Positions 23,462 through 32,374 of a stretch of DNA of 36,333 bases are shown here, piece by piece; positions within the stretch are counted from its first letter, which is position 1, and each line of letters starts with the position of its first letter. Source of the DNA: Phormidium tenue FACHB-886 (GTDB taxonomy: Bacteria; Cyanobacteriota; Cyanobacteriia; Elainellales; Elainellaceae); NCBI RefSeq assembly GCF_014764505.1, contig NZ_JACXWX010000048.1, positions 1 to 36,333 on the forward strand, given 5' to 3'. A program made the translations under genes and the position numbers. The notes under the pieces were generated by a model that saw nothing but the letters and a program-made list of their open reading frames with translations, was not told where the DNA came from and did not search any database.

Positions 23462-23659
23462 TCAGCCAGACAAATCTGTCTCAGACATTAGGATCGTTGT
23501 GCTGCCGAATAGCTCTTCTTTTAGCTCTGTGCCAATTTCCACGACATACACCCAGATTCCAGACTCAAACTGGTAGCTCCGGACTCTGCCATTTCCACCC
23601 GTAAAATGGACTCGATCACCTCTTCTGAAGCGCGGTTCTATTGCGTCAGATACGCTCAT
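23462..23659 (-). CDS. Small hypothetical protein with KOW/SH3-like strands
   Basis: A 65-residue protein (RFRRGDRVHFTGGNGRVRSYQFESGIWVYVVEIG). The pattern of a G-D-R-V-x-F turn followed by strands resembles a small SH3-like barrel as seen in several short cyanobacterial proteins. It follows the next gene upstream by only 16 bases on the same strand, suggesting an operon. No function can be assigned. Confidence 0.55.
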   Translation of the reverse strand: MSVSDAIEPRFRRGDRVHFTGGNGRVRSYQFESGIWVYVVEIGTELKEELFGSTTILMSETDLSG

Positions 23660-23675
23660 GGTCTAGCCGCCTCCT

Positions 23676-23897
23676 TCAGCCTGCCGCTCGGCGTGCGTGA
23701 GCAATGTCTCGGATTAGCGGGGTGCGATTGTAGAGGTAAGCACTAATCACAATTCTTTCATCGCGGCTCAGGGTTTTGCGCCTGCCAAGCTGCTGAATCA
23801 GTTGTTCTACTAAATCTGTATCATTAAGCCTAAGCAGCAAACCCGTTTGGGTTTCTTCAATCACTGTCCATAGGTAGCGTAACGTTGAAGAGTCCAT
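23676..23897 (-). CDS. Small helical hypothetical protein
   Basis: A 73-residue protein (MDSSTLRYLWTVIEETQTGLLLRLNDTDLVEQLIQQLGRRKTLSRDERIVISAYLYNRTPLI, quoted here in parts: LRYLWTVIEETQT, LVEQLIQQLGRRKTLS and ISAYLYNRTPLIRDIA). It looks like a well-formed helical protein, of a kind I associate with cyanobacteria, with no known function. First gene of a two-gene leftward operon; ATG 23897. Confidence 0.6.
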   Translation of the reverse strand: MDSSTLRYLWTVIEETQTGLLLRLNDTDLVEQLIQQLGRRKTLSRDERIVISAYLYNRTPLIRDIAHARRAAG

Positions 23898-24274
23898 ACA
23901 TACTGCCTCACTGCTGCTTCTACAGAATTAATTATTTCTTAAGATTCTACTCTACAGGTTCAATGATTCCCAACCGTCGTAACAGACTAAATCCTCCTTA
24001 ATCTTGTGTTACATCAATTCACTTAAGTCAATCTTGATAGAAGCAACCATGCTGAAACGTCTATTGTTTCGTGTCATTTTTGCTAGTTAAACGAATCTAG
24101 CCTTTTGCTTCATCTCTGTCTTCCGCACACTGAGGCTTCACAAGAAGTGGTAAGTCCCCGTCCGTACTCAGACGATCGGTAATCTCTGCCCTGAGCCACT
24201 GAAAAACCAATTAATACTTCGTTACGATTAAGACTGAAACGCACGAATTGTTCACCGTTTCGGAGGTCGGCGGT
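23898..24274. other. Divergent intergenic region
   Basis: No gene was seen. It should contain the promoters for the leftward two-gene operon and the rightward protease gene. CGGAGG at 24261-24266 is a good ribosome binding site for ATG 24275. Confidence 0.35.
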
Positions 24275-25408
24275 ATGAATGGCAACCTGCGCGTCGGGAG
24301 CCTGTTTGGTATTCCTTTTTATGTCAACTTATCCTGGTTTCTGATCCTTAGTTTGATCACTTGGGATTATGGAAATCAGCTAGGATTTGCCTTCCCTGAC
24401 TTGGGCATATCCGCTTGGCTGCTGGGACTGGTGGCAGCTTTGCTATTGTTTGTCTCGGTGCTGGCGCATGAGCTAGGACATAGCTTCGTAGCGTTGCGGC
24501 AAGGCATTCCGGTAAATTCAATTACGCTCTTTCTGTTTGGCGGTTTGGCAAGTTTGGGCGAAGAATCGAAAACGCCAGCGGGGGCTTTCTGGGTGGCGAT
24601 TGCCGGTCCACTTGTTAGCCTTATCATCTTCGGTATTTTGACGTTAGTTAATACGTTCACGGGAATTGGTGGAGCAGCAGCAGCAGTCGTGAGCTTGGTT
24701 GCCTCGATCAACCTGGCGTTGGCGCTGTTCAATTTGCTGCCTGGTCTGCCGCTGGACGGGGGCAATGTGCTGAAGGCGATCGTCTGGAAGATTACGGGTA
24801 AGCCCTACAGAGGCGTTGCTTTTGCTAGCAAGGCGGGTCAGTTTTTGGGCTGGTGCGGCATTGGTCTAGGCGTGCTATACATGCTGGGCATCAGCAGTGT
24901 GGGCAGCATTTGGACACTGCTAATTGGCTGGTTTCTACTGCAGAATGCCGATCGTTATGCCCAAGCGGCCAGTGTTCAAGAGCAGCTTAGCGGGCTGACG
25001 GCAGCCGATGCAGTGATTCCTAACAGCCCGATTGTGTCTGGTGATTTGCTGCTGCGGGAGTTTGCCAATAACTACATTATTGGAAATGCTGCAGACTGGC
25101 GGAAATATCTGGTCACAGATGAAGCGGGTCTTTTGATGGGTGAAATTCCGGTTGATGCCCTGAAAACAATTCCCACGAATGAGTGGTGGACGGTGCAGGT
25201 GCGATCGATAATGCAGCCAATGGAAAAGCTAGAATCTGTTGAAGCTAGCAAGCCGCTGCTAGAAGTGGTCAATCTATTGGAAGAAAAGCGGCTTCCGGCT
25301 CTGATTGTCAAAGGAGAAGGCGATCGGCTAATCGGTTTGCTAGAGAAAGCTTCAATTCTGCAGCTGTTGCAGAAGCGAGCAGAGACAAAGCTAGCTGAGC
25401 AAGCATAA
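24275..25408 (+). CDS. Site-2 protease family (M50) metalloprotease with C-terminal CBS domains
   Basis: A 377-residue membrane protein. Start ATG 24275 is supported by CGGAGG eight bases upstream. The zinc site HELGH lies at residues 65-69 within a membrane helix (LLLFVSVLAHELGHSFVAL), and the third ligand is in LPGLPLDGGNVLKAI at about 155-170. Five to six membrane spans precede a cytoplasmic region at about 245-370 whose end (VRSIMQPMEKLESVEASKPLLEVVNLLEEKRLPALIV) is CBS-like. These enzymes perform intramembrane cleavage of regulators and the CBS domains may sense adenosyl nucleotides. The gene is single and closed by a strong terminator. Confidence 0.9.
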   Translation: MNGNLRVGSLFGIPFYVNLSWFLILSLITWDYGNQLGFAFPDLGISAWLLGLVAALLLFVSVLAHELGHSFVALRQGIPVNSITLFLFGGLASLGEESKTPAGAFWVAIAGPLVSLIIFGILTLVNTFTGIGGAAAAVVSLVASINLALALFNLLPGLPLDGGNVLKAIVWKITGKPYRGVAFASKAGQFLGWCGIGLGVLYMLGISSVGSIWTLLIGWFLLQNADRYAQAASVQEQLSGLTAADAVIPNSPIVSGDLLLREFANNYIIGNAADWRKYLVTDEAGLLMGEIPVDALKTIPTNEWWTVQVRSIMQPMEKLESVEASKPLLEVVNLLEEKRLPALIVKGEGDRLIGLLEKASILQLLQKRAETKLAEQA

Positions 25409-25421
25409 CTATAAGACTCTA

Positions 25422-25465
25422 GAAGCAGTGCGCCGCTTCCTATTAGGAAGCGGCGCACTGCTTTT
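25422..25465 (+). terminator. Strong intrinsic terminator
   Basis: A perfect 17-bp stem (AGCAGTGCGCCGCTTCC at 25424-25440 with its complement at 25446-25462), a five-base loop TATTA and a following T-run. It ends the protease gene, and the symmetry would allow action from the other side too. Confidence 0.95.
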
Positions 25466-25657
25466 GTGTTCAAGTAGGAGCTGAACGTGATGCACAATTT
25501 AATCGATATTGAATGTCGATGCGAGTATCACCTGAAGATACAGTCAGTTTGATCGCCTGTGCGGATATAGCAGTTTTGATGCATCGGCTTCAAATATCGC
25601 TTGTAAGCTACTCGGTGAGCCAGGAATGGTTCTCATAGCTGGAAGCTAATTATCTAA

Positions 25658-27034
25658 TTACATGTTTGGACAGGTAGGCATATCGTCTCCCACCAGCAAC
25701 CGCGCCAGGCTCGGCAATGCCTCCCCATAGGTAGGATGAATATGCACTGATTGCTCCAACAGATGCCAAGTTGCACCCGCCTCCATCAGGGACAGAAAAA
25801 CATGTACCAGCTCAGCTGTTTCATAGCCGACTAATGTTGCACCAAGAATTTTATCAGTGTCTTGATCAACCACCATCCGGTAAAAGCCCAGATCATGCCC
25901 CCACTCGATCGCCCGGGCGATCGAGCTCATAGGCAGCGTTACACAGCGAGCATTAATTCCCTTCTTTTGAGCCTGTTCTAGGGTGATGCCTACCCGCCCT
26001 ACTTGGGGTTCGGTGTAGATGGCATAGCCGAGGACGCGATCGTTGCGGGTGCGATTTTCACCGCAAAGAATCGCTTTTAAGCGGCGGTAATCTTCCCAGG
26101 AGACATGGGTGAAGGCAGGCTGTTTGGCAGCATCGCCGATCGCATAAACCCCAGAACAGCTTGTGTGAAACTGGTCGTCAATCTTGACAAACCCTTTGTC
26201 GTCTAGCTCAATTCCACTAGCGGTTGCATGCAGTGCTCCCGTGTTAGGTTTGCGCCCAATCACCACCAGCAGGGCTTCTCCCTGAAGCTGCTGCCCATTG
26301 CTTAAGGTCAGTGTAAACTCATCATTCTCATAAGCGACCTGCTCCACATTGACCCCGAAGTGAAGCTGGACTCCATCCCGCTGTAACGCCTCGACTAACA
26401 CCTGACTCACCTCCAGTTCTTCCTGACCCAAAACGCGATCGCCCCGCGCGATCAGGTGCGTCTGGCTACCCAAACGAGCCATTCCCTGCCCCAATTCCAA
26501 GCCAATGTATCCTGCACCAATCACCAATAAGCGTGACGGCAATGCCTTGAGATTAAAGAAGTTGTGGTTGGTTAGATAGGGGGTGCCTGCCAGACCAGGA
26601 ATGTCAGGGATTAAGGATGAAGTACCTGTGTTGATCACCACCAACGGAGCCTGAACAGAGACATCGCCGCTTGTGACAGTCCGTTCGCCTGTGAAAGAAG
26701 CTTCGGCACAAACCACTCTAACGCCTGCACTCTCTAAGCGCTTGCGAGTACCTTGATTGAAGCTCTGCCGGATCTCCTGTACCCGCCCCATCACCGTCGA
26801 AAAGTCTACTGCAACCTGAGTGTGAATGCCCAATTTCTCTGCCTGCCGCGCTCGCCCTGCCGCATGAGCAGCCGCTAAGAAAGCTTTAGAGGGAGTACAG
26901 CCATAGTTGATGCAGCTGCCTCCTAACGCATCTCGCTCAAACATGACAACTTTGTGCCCCTCTTTGGCAAAATCTGCTGCCAATGGAACGCCTCCCTGAC
27001 CGCTGCCAATCACAATCAAATCTGCTGTTTCCAT
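25658..27034 (-). CDS. Pyridine nucleotide-disulfide oxidoreductase (MerA/dihydrolipoamide dehydrogenase-like)
   Basis: A 458-residue flavoprotein counted from ATG 27034 (METADLIVIGSGQGG); an upstream start would add 19 residues. The FAD Rossmann motif is GSGQGGVPLA. The redox-active disulfide is GGSCINYGCTPSK, the C-x4-C of class I enzymes. The NAD(P)H motif is GAGYIGLELGQGMA, the second FAD motif is VYAIGDAA, and the C-terminal dimer motif HIHPTYGE carries the His-Glu pair. It lacks the N-terminal metal-binding domain and C-terminal Cys pair of true mercuric reductase, so its substrate is uncertain. GAGG lies ten bases before the start. The AraC-type gene lies 146 bases upstream on the same strand and may control it. 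Confidence 0.88.
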   Translation of the reverse strand: METADLIVIGSGQGGVPLAADFAKEGHKVVMFERDALGGSCINYGCTPSKAFLAAAHAAGRARQAEKLGIHTQVAVDFSTVMGRVQEIRQSFNQGTRKRLESAGVRVVCAEASFTGERTVTSGDVSVQAPLVVINTGTSSLIPDIPGLAGTPYLTNHNFFNLKALPSRLLVIGAGYIGLELGQGMARLGSQTHLIARGDRVLGQEELEVSQVLVEALQRDGVQLHFGVNVEQVAYENDEFTLTLSNGQQLQGEALLVVIGRKPNTGALHATASGIELDDKGFVKIDDQFHTSCSGVYAIGDAAKQPAFTHVSWEDYRRLKAILCGENRTRNDRVLGYAIYTEPQVGRVGITLEQAQKKGINARCVTLPMSSIARAIEWGHDLGFYRMVVDQDTDKILGATLVGYETAELVHVFLSLMEAGATWHLLEQSVHIHPTYGEALPSLARLLVGDDMPTCPNM

Positions 27035-27180
27035 CGATCGGTTGCCTCTTTGAAAACGTTTCTCCCATAAGATTCTCATGCTCCTGAGCAAGGAGTGCTG
27101 AAAAAAAGCTGAGGAAAGAATTAAGTTTTTTCGGTATTTATAGCGCGAGGCACAGCGCTAGGGCAACGCCATTCTCTAAT

Positions 27181-28080
27181 CTAGAGCTGACTTCGGTAAG
27201 CTTTAGGGGACACTCCTGTTAGCTTGCGAAACAGTTTCGAGAAGTGGCTATGGTTTTTGCAGCCGACTTGGCAAGCAATTTCTATGATGGGTTGTCGAGT
27301 GGTTCGCAAAAGCTGCTTAGCTCTTTCTACGCGACATTGCAAAATGTATTGGTGAGGCATGTGCCCAACAGATTGTTTAAACAATCGCTCAAAATAATAC
27401 GGACTCATACCAAGCATTGCTGCAAGAGTATTCAACGAGAGGTCATAGCTAAGGTTGTCGTTGATGTATTCAACTGTGTGTCTCAATTGGTAAAGGGACA
27501 GACCACCTGAGTACTGTTGAACCTTTGGTTCAAAGGCAGAATATTGCCTCAGCACTTGCACTGCGATCGCACCCGTTAGAGATTCCCAGAAGTATTGACC
27601 GTTGGGATTTCCCTCTTTTAATTCGGCTTCTAGGGCTAACCCAAGATGCCAAATTTGCGGGTCAAGCCTGCCATTACAACGAACCAGTTCAGTGTAGTTA
27701 GCATCATGTAATTCAACGGCACATTTGACGATCGCGGCAGGTTTCAGCGTCAGAATCAAAATTTCAACGTCTTGATCCCATCTTCCCCAAAACCTAAACC
27801 CCGCCGGAGCAAGAGTCACACTACCAAATTCTTTCTGAATCTGTTTGAGTTGTCCTTTTTCTCTAGTTTCAAAGACATGTTGTGGACTCAGCTGGAGCGT
27901 CAGCAGATGATCGCGAACAATCACCTCAGGCGATTCACAAGCTGGCATAGAGAGACGATCGATGTTTAATTCGTTTGAGAATTGCAGCGGGGTTGTGGCT
28001 AGCAGTGAAGTACCTGGAGTGACTGGCAACGGTACAACTTTATTGCTTCCAGCATCAACAACCTTGATCTTTCCCTGCAT
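27181..28080 (-). CDS. AraC-family transcriptional regulator
   Basis: A 299-residue regulator. The C-terminal 95 residues are a two-HTH AraC domain: LSLNTLAAMLGMSPYYFERLF, VERAKQLLRTTRQPIIEIAC and GCKNHSHFSKLFRKLTGVSP. The N-terminal 200 residues form a cupin-like sensor region of unknown ligand (LTLQLSPQHVFETREKGQL). It stands between the flavoprotein gene and the cytochrome-b-like gene, all leftward, and is a candidate regulator of either. Confidence 0.92.
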   Translation of the reverse strand: MQGKIKVVDAGSNKVVPLPVTPGTSLLATTPLQFSNELNIDRLSMPACESPEVIVRDHLLTLQLSPQHVFETREKGQLKQIQKEFGSVTLAPAGFRFWGRWDQDVEILILTLKPAAIVKCAVELHDANYTELVRCNGRLDPQIWHLGLALEAELKEGNPNGQYFWESLTGAIAVQVLRQYSAFEPKVQQYSGGLSLYQLRHTVEYINDNLSYDLSLNTLAAMLGMSPYYFERLFKQSVGHMPHQYILQCRVERAKQLLRTTRQPIIEIACQVGCKNHSHFSKLFRKLTGVSPKAYRSQL

Positions 28081-28228
28081 TGCCCGCCACCTGTCGTAGC
28101 TAGCTTTCTATCATAACCTGATCGCGTCTTGGCGGTTTGGCAGGCTTGGGCATAGGCACTATTGAATACAGCGATCGGTATTGGTCATCTTCACCTAGTC
28201 CATTTGCGATCTGAGCTATAAATTGCAG

Positions 28229-28933
28229 CTACTTAAACAGCGGAATAATCCAGGCGGCAATAATGCTAATCAGAATAGCCATTTCCAGCAACACTAGAGC
28301 ACGCGGAGATTGAAACCAGTTTGACCAGGAACTCTGCCGGAAAGTTACCCACCACTGGGAGAGATGGGTAGACCAAAGAGTAGGACTATCTTTGTCCCGG
28401 AACTGCCAGTTAAGCATGGATAACAGCAATGGCATTCCGCCAACTTTGGCATTCATCAACAGGTGAAAGGCGATCGCAGCTACCATAATCACCCATGCAA
28501 TTAGGTGAGCATAATACCAGGAATGATTCAGTTCTCCCTTTGGTAACCATGTCTCATCCATCATTTTGCCGCTGAACAGCGCAAATGTTAATGCAAGAAG
28601 GGTAAACGTATTGATAAAACGGTTTAACGTATACCACCAGATGGGTTTACCAACCTGAGTTAACTTAGCAAGCGAGTCAGGCTGAATTAGCCGCTTCTGC
28701 CCTCGATGGAATGCATAAAGCACAAACGCAGGAAAGATTAGCAGGGTATACAGCCCAAACGTTCCATGTATTCCTTCAATATCTTTGTAGGAGGGCAGTG
28801 GAACTCTTCCCCAGCGTCCGTCATAAGTATCGTAGGTCCAGAAAGCTGTCAAAATTGCAGCCACTAGAAATAGACCAGTGAGCCCATGCAAAATGCGAAG
28901 GAGTAATGGTTGGTAAGGTTGAGTTGATCTCAT
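28229..28933 (-). CDS. Cytochrome b561/b6-type membrane protein
   Basis: A 234-residue protein with five probable membrane spans (LLLRILHGLTGLFLVAAILTAF, TFGLYTLLIFPAFVLYAF, FINTFTLLALTFALFSGKMM, HLIAWVIMVAAIAFHLLM and VLLEMAILISIIAAWIIPLF). Histidines suited to bind haem sit in the membrane (RILHGL, IEGIHGTFG, YYAHLIAW, IAFHLL). This matches the small di-haem cytochrome b family of bacteria. No partner oxidoreductase is adjacent except the flavoprotein 1.2 kb downstream. Confidence 0.75.
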   Translation of the reverse strand: MRSTQPYQPLLLRILHGLTGLFLVAAILTAFWTYDTYDGRWGRVPLPSYKDIEGIHGTFGLYTLLIFPAFVLYAFHRGQKRLIQPDSLAKLTQVGKPIWWYTLNRFINTFTLLALTFALFSGKMMDETWLPKGELNHSWYYAHLIAWVIMVAAIAFHLLMNAKVGGMPLLLSMLNWQFRDKDSPTLWSTHLSQWWVTFRQSSWSNWFQSPRALVLLEMAILISIIAAWIIPLFK

Positions 28934-29813
28934 ACAGAAAAAATGAGTAGCAAGTATGCTTATGACAACAAGCTAAACAAACGATGCTTGCTCACCGAAA
29001 GAGTTCTCAGGTTATTTCTTACAGGTTATTTCTTAACATAACGACTAAGCAAGTGAATACCTCAGCTAAAACTGAAGCTGGGGCACACGATAGAATCAGC
29101 AAAAACTGGGCAGTATCATTCCAGCCAGCCGCTTTCACCCTAGTGAAGCCATTCTTTTCCTACAAACAACTGAAATTGTAGAAAAGCATGCAAACGCTCC
29201 CGTACCATAACATGAGCGATCGCCTCTCACTCTAGCCGATCTGCAGCGAGATGGTTATACATTGGCTATTTCAGCAGGAGATAAATAAACCGATTGCGAT
29301 CGACCTTGTCCTTAGCGGAGCTGGAGGGCGATCGCTCAATTGGCAGTTTCAGAAAAAACTTAGCTCTGAGCGCTGGCAAATGCTCTTCAAACTACAGTCC
29401 TCACCAGAACTTCACGTTCTTCACTTGCTTAAGGCAAATCTATCTCACTTTGACCCAGTAGCGAAAAATTTTTCTTATTCAGAGAATGAATGCCATCCTT
29501 TGAGCTTATAACAATGAGGACAGCGATCGCAGTAGATATATTAGATTGACTGAAGTAATTGCTGCAATTTAAGCAAATTACCCGTCTACTTCATCAACGC
29601 TTTCCTATGGTCCAATATACCTGGAGTACAACATGCGTGGCTTCTGGTGGTATTGCCTTCTGTTTACTTAAATTTCTCCCAGCTGATGGATTTGTTTGGA
29701 GCTGATAGTTCTGGTCAGGTGGCTTGCTTTATGATTGGGGTAGCGATCGTTTAGTGTGCTGCATCGGGGCGGAGAGCTTGCTCCCACGCTCCACGAAGGA
29801 GTTTTTCTGCTGT
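28934..29813. other. 880-base region without a confident gene
   Basis: Two frames (28984-29181 and 29251-29511, +) are open but lack ribosome binding sites and recognisable domains. HIP1-type GCGATCGC sequences are present. GAAGGAG at about 29795 precedes the dehydrogenase ATG at 29814. Confidence 0.35.
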
Positions 29814-30857
29814 ATGGACGTTTCCATCATTGGCGCAAGCGGCGACTGTGGGCGAGAAATTGTCACGCAGCTTTTAGTATCCAGAGCGATTTCTCCCTCA
29901 GAGCGGCTCCAGCTAGTGGGGCGGGCAGAAGGGCGGAGCGCTCAGATTTTGGCGGGCATTTGCAGCGATCTAGAAGATGCTTATGCCGAAATGGCTCCAG
30001 AACTGGATGTAGCGCTGCATCCGGAAGAGATTGTGGGCGATGTAATCGTGATGACGGCAGGGGCAACGATCGGCGGCAAGGTGGGTAGTCGGTCTGAGCT
30101 GGCTCGCGCAAATTTAGCGGTGTTTGAAACCTATGCGAAGGCGATCGCGCAGTATGGGCATGGGCACGAAGTTGTAATTATTGTCACGAACCCTGTAGAG
30201 CTGGCGGTGGAGGTGTTTAGCCGCTACTTGGGCAGACAACGGGTGATTGGGATTGGGGCTTATTCCGATTCGCTGCGGTTTCGCCGTGAGATCGCCAATG
30301 ATCTGGGGATCCGCCGCCAGTTGGTACAGGGCTTTGTGGTGGGCGAACATGGCGATAACATGGTGCCGCTCTGGAGTAGCGTTCAGGTGCAGGGCATGGA
30401 CAGGGAAGAGCTAGAAGTGGCATTGGAGCGGCTGCGGCGCGGAAATTCTACCGCCCAATTTCCCAGCAGGCTAGCCCAAGAGAAGCAGGTAATTTTTGAT
30501 TATCTCAACCAGGAAAACATACAGGCTGCCTTTGCCTATGTCGATCGTCTCTGCCCAGATCTGCGGGTGGTGCTGAAGCCTTATGTGACACATCTTTCGG
30601 GTGCAAAAACCATTTCTGCCACTGCCAATGTCACAGTCGATCTGGTGAGAACGCTGCTGGATGGACGCGAGGTTGTTATTTCAGGGCAGGTGCAGCTCAG
30701 CGGCGAGTTTTATGGGATTCAGACCCCATTTGGGGTGCCGATCGTCCTGACTCCGTTCGGATGGACGCAGGTTGTGCCGCTTCAGCTCTGGGAGGAGGAA
30801 GTGCGGATGCTGAAGCAAATGTCCGAGCGAGTGGGGCAGCTGCTGCGGAATCTCTGA
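29814..30857 (+). CDS. Malate/lactate dehydrogenase-family protein
   Basis: A 347-residue NAD(P)-dependent 2-hydroxyacid dehydrogenase homologue. The Rossmann motif is MDVSIIGASGDCGREIV. The segment VMTAGATIGGKVGSRSELARANLAVF corresponds to the mobile active-site loop and its Arg. VIIVTNPVELAVEVFSR, GAYSDSLRFRREIANDLGI (the substrate Asp/Arg region) and VVGEHGDNMVPLWS (catalytic His) follow. GASGDCG rather than GAGxxG is seen in the malate-dehydrogenase-like branch. ATG 29814 fits the family start; an upstream start at 29724 would add a cysteine-rich nonsense leader. Substrate cannot be decided. The ACT-domain gene follows 38 bases on and is likely in the same operon. Confidence 0.87.
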   Translation: MDVSIIGASGDCGREIVTQLLVSRAISPSERLQLVGRAEGRSAQILAGICSDLEDAYAEMAPELDVALHPEEIVGDVIVMTAGATIGGKVGSRSELARANLAVFETYAKAIAQYGHGHEVVIIVTNPVELAVEVFSRYLGRQRVIGIGAYSDSLRFRREIANDLGIRRQLVQGFVVGEHGDNMVPLWSSVQVQGMDREELEVALERLRRGNSTAQFPSRLAQEKQVIFDYLNQENIQAAFAYVDRLCPDLRVVLKPYVTHLSGAKTISATANVTVDLVRTLLDGREVVISGQVQLSGEFYGIQTPFGVPIVLTPFGWTQVVPLQLWEEEVRMLKQMSERVGQLLRNL

Positions 30858-30895
30858 GGGGCGATCGGCTGAAAGCTGTAATTTGGGCGAGAAAC

Positions 30896-31360
30896 ATGAC
30901 ACAACGATGGGTGTTTGTGGTTAAGTGTCTAGATAAGCCGGGCGTTTTGACGGCGGCGGCCTCGGTCTTTTCCAATCGAGGTATATCGCTGGAAGCGGTC
31001 TTGGGCAGCGGCATTGCAGCAACTTCGATCGAAACCGGGCGGCTGATTCTCAGCTTCCATGCCACCCAGCGCAAAAAGGAAATGCTTCTGTCTGCCTTGA
31101 CGCGGCTCTCTGGGGTGCTGCAGGTGAGCGATTATCCCTTTGATGACCCTACGCTGCGGTCGATCGCCATTGCCAAAGTTTCTAACTCACAGACAGTTGA
31201 ACTCAATCTAGACCTGATTCAGACTGAAACAATTTCAGAAACAGCAGAAGGAAGGCTACTGCTGCTAACGGGCAGCACTGCTGCTGTGGAAAGCGTCATT
31301 GAAACCTTGCGACAGCGGTCAATGCTGCTGGATCTGGTGACGGCAGCGATCGCAATTTAA
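30896..31360 (+). CDS. ACT-domain protein (IlvH-like)
   Basis: A 154-residue protein. The N-terminus (WVFVVKCLDKPGVLTAAASVFSNRGISLEAVLGSG) is an ACT domain with the usual D-K-P-G-V-L turn that binds small ligands such as amino acids. The second half (LLLLTGSTAAVESVIETLRQRSM) is a shorter domain like that in acetolactate synthase small subunits. No large subunit is nearby, so it may instead regulate the adjacent dehydrogenase; that is inference. ATG 30896. Confidence 0.7.
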   Translation: MTQRWVFVVKCLDKPGVLTAAASVFSNRGISLEAVLGSGIAATSIETGRLILSFHATQRKKEMLLSALTRLSGVLQVSDYPFDDPTLRSIAIAKVSNSQTVELNLDLIQTETISETAEGRLLLLTGSTAAVESVIETLRQRSMLLDLVTAAIAI

Positions 31361-31490
31361 GATAAACATTTGAGATAGGCGTGTAAGCATAGCTAGTACT
31401 CAATGTTGAGCATTGAATTAAGCTGCTCAAAGTTTCCGGAGCGATACAAAAATTTAAGAATTCGTATAAGGATTCGGTTAGAAAGTCTGG

Positions 31491-32270
31491 TTGAGCAGTC
31501 CCGTTGCTCAGGTCAAGAGTTCATCCCCCCATTACACTATGAAACCTGAAGATGCTCCAGCGATCGCCTCAATTCCAAACTCTGTTCAGCTTCAGCAAAA
31601 AATTACTCTTCTACAAACTTCACCTGCCTTCAGTGAGCCGCAGCCGGAGTTAACTGCTGATCAAGCATTACAAAAGCTGATTGCAGGTAACCAACGATTC
31701 ATCAACAAGCGAACTACTAGCGTAGACCATTTAACTCGTTTAGAAAAAGTAGCACCCAAGCAAACCCCGTTTGCCACCATACTGGGTTGCTCAGACTCTC
31801 GCGTTCCAATTGAAGTTATTTTTGATCAAGGACTTGGCGATCTTTTTGTGATTCGTGTTGCGGGTAATTTGGTTACTTCTACAGAATTGGCAAGCATTGA
31901 GTATGGAGCCTCTGTCCTTAAAACAAAAGTTTTACTGGTGTTGGGGCATAGAAGCTGTGGTGCAGTGAGTGCTGCTTTGAAGGGCGGGCATTTGATGGGG
32001 CAGATGAACGTCTTGATTGACTCGATCCAACCTGCCGTCTCGCGTTCTTCAAAACAACCTGGCGATCCGTTAGAAAACGCTGTCCGCGAGAATGTTTTTC
32101 TACAGATGGAAAGGATGCAAGAATCTGCTGTTGTCAATCGGCTACTGCATGAGAAACAGATCAAGCTAGTTGGCGGTTACTTTGATCTGAACACTGGAAA
32201 GGTATCTATCTTTAAAGTGCTTACTTCTTCACGAGAAACCATTCGTGTGAATCGGATTTATGCGTTCTAG
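31491..32270 (+). CDS. Beta-class carbonic anhydrase
   Basis: Up to 259 residues. It interconverts CO2 and bicarbonate with one zinc. Ligand residues are Cys100, His153 and Cys156, and the Asp102-Arg104 dyad is present (ILGCSDSRVP, VLGHRSCGAV). EVIFDQGLGDLFVIRVAGN is the canonical segment between. A 60-residue N-terminal extension precedes the catalytic core. The frame opens with TTG at 31491; ATG 31539 would shorten it by 16 residues and is equally likely. Whether it works in the cytoplasm or carboxysome is not visible. Confidence 0.92.
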   Translation: MSSPVAQVKSSSPHYTMKPEDAPAIASIPNSVQLQQKITLLQTSPAFSEPQPELTADQALQKLIAGNQRFINKRTTSVDHLTRLEKVAPKQTPFATILGCSDSRVPIEVIFDQGLGDLFVIRVAGNLVTSTELASIEYGASVLKTKVLLVLGHRSCGAVSAALKGGHLMGQMNVLIDSIQPAVSRSSKQPGDPLENAVRENVFLQMERMQESAVVNRLLHEKQIKLVGGYFDLNTGKVSIFKVLTSSRETIRVNRIYAF

Positions 32271-32374
32271 CTCTTAGACCCCAACGGCGTAAAACTACCT
32301 TTAAAGCAGGCTACGAGTATACAAATTTCTTTAATAACAAATTTATCAGGCACAATCTACAGTTTGAGTACGAG

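Noticed and set aside
25658-27034. True mercuric reductase (merA)
   Set aside because: The N-terminal metal-binding domain and C-terminal cysteine pair are missing, and no mer genes are nearby.
28984-29511. Two small plus-strand open frames
   Set aside because: No ribosome binding site and no recognisable features; probably chance frames.
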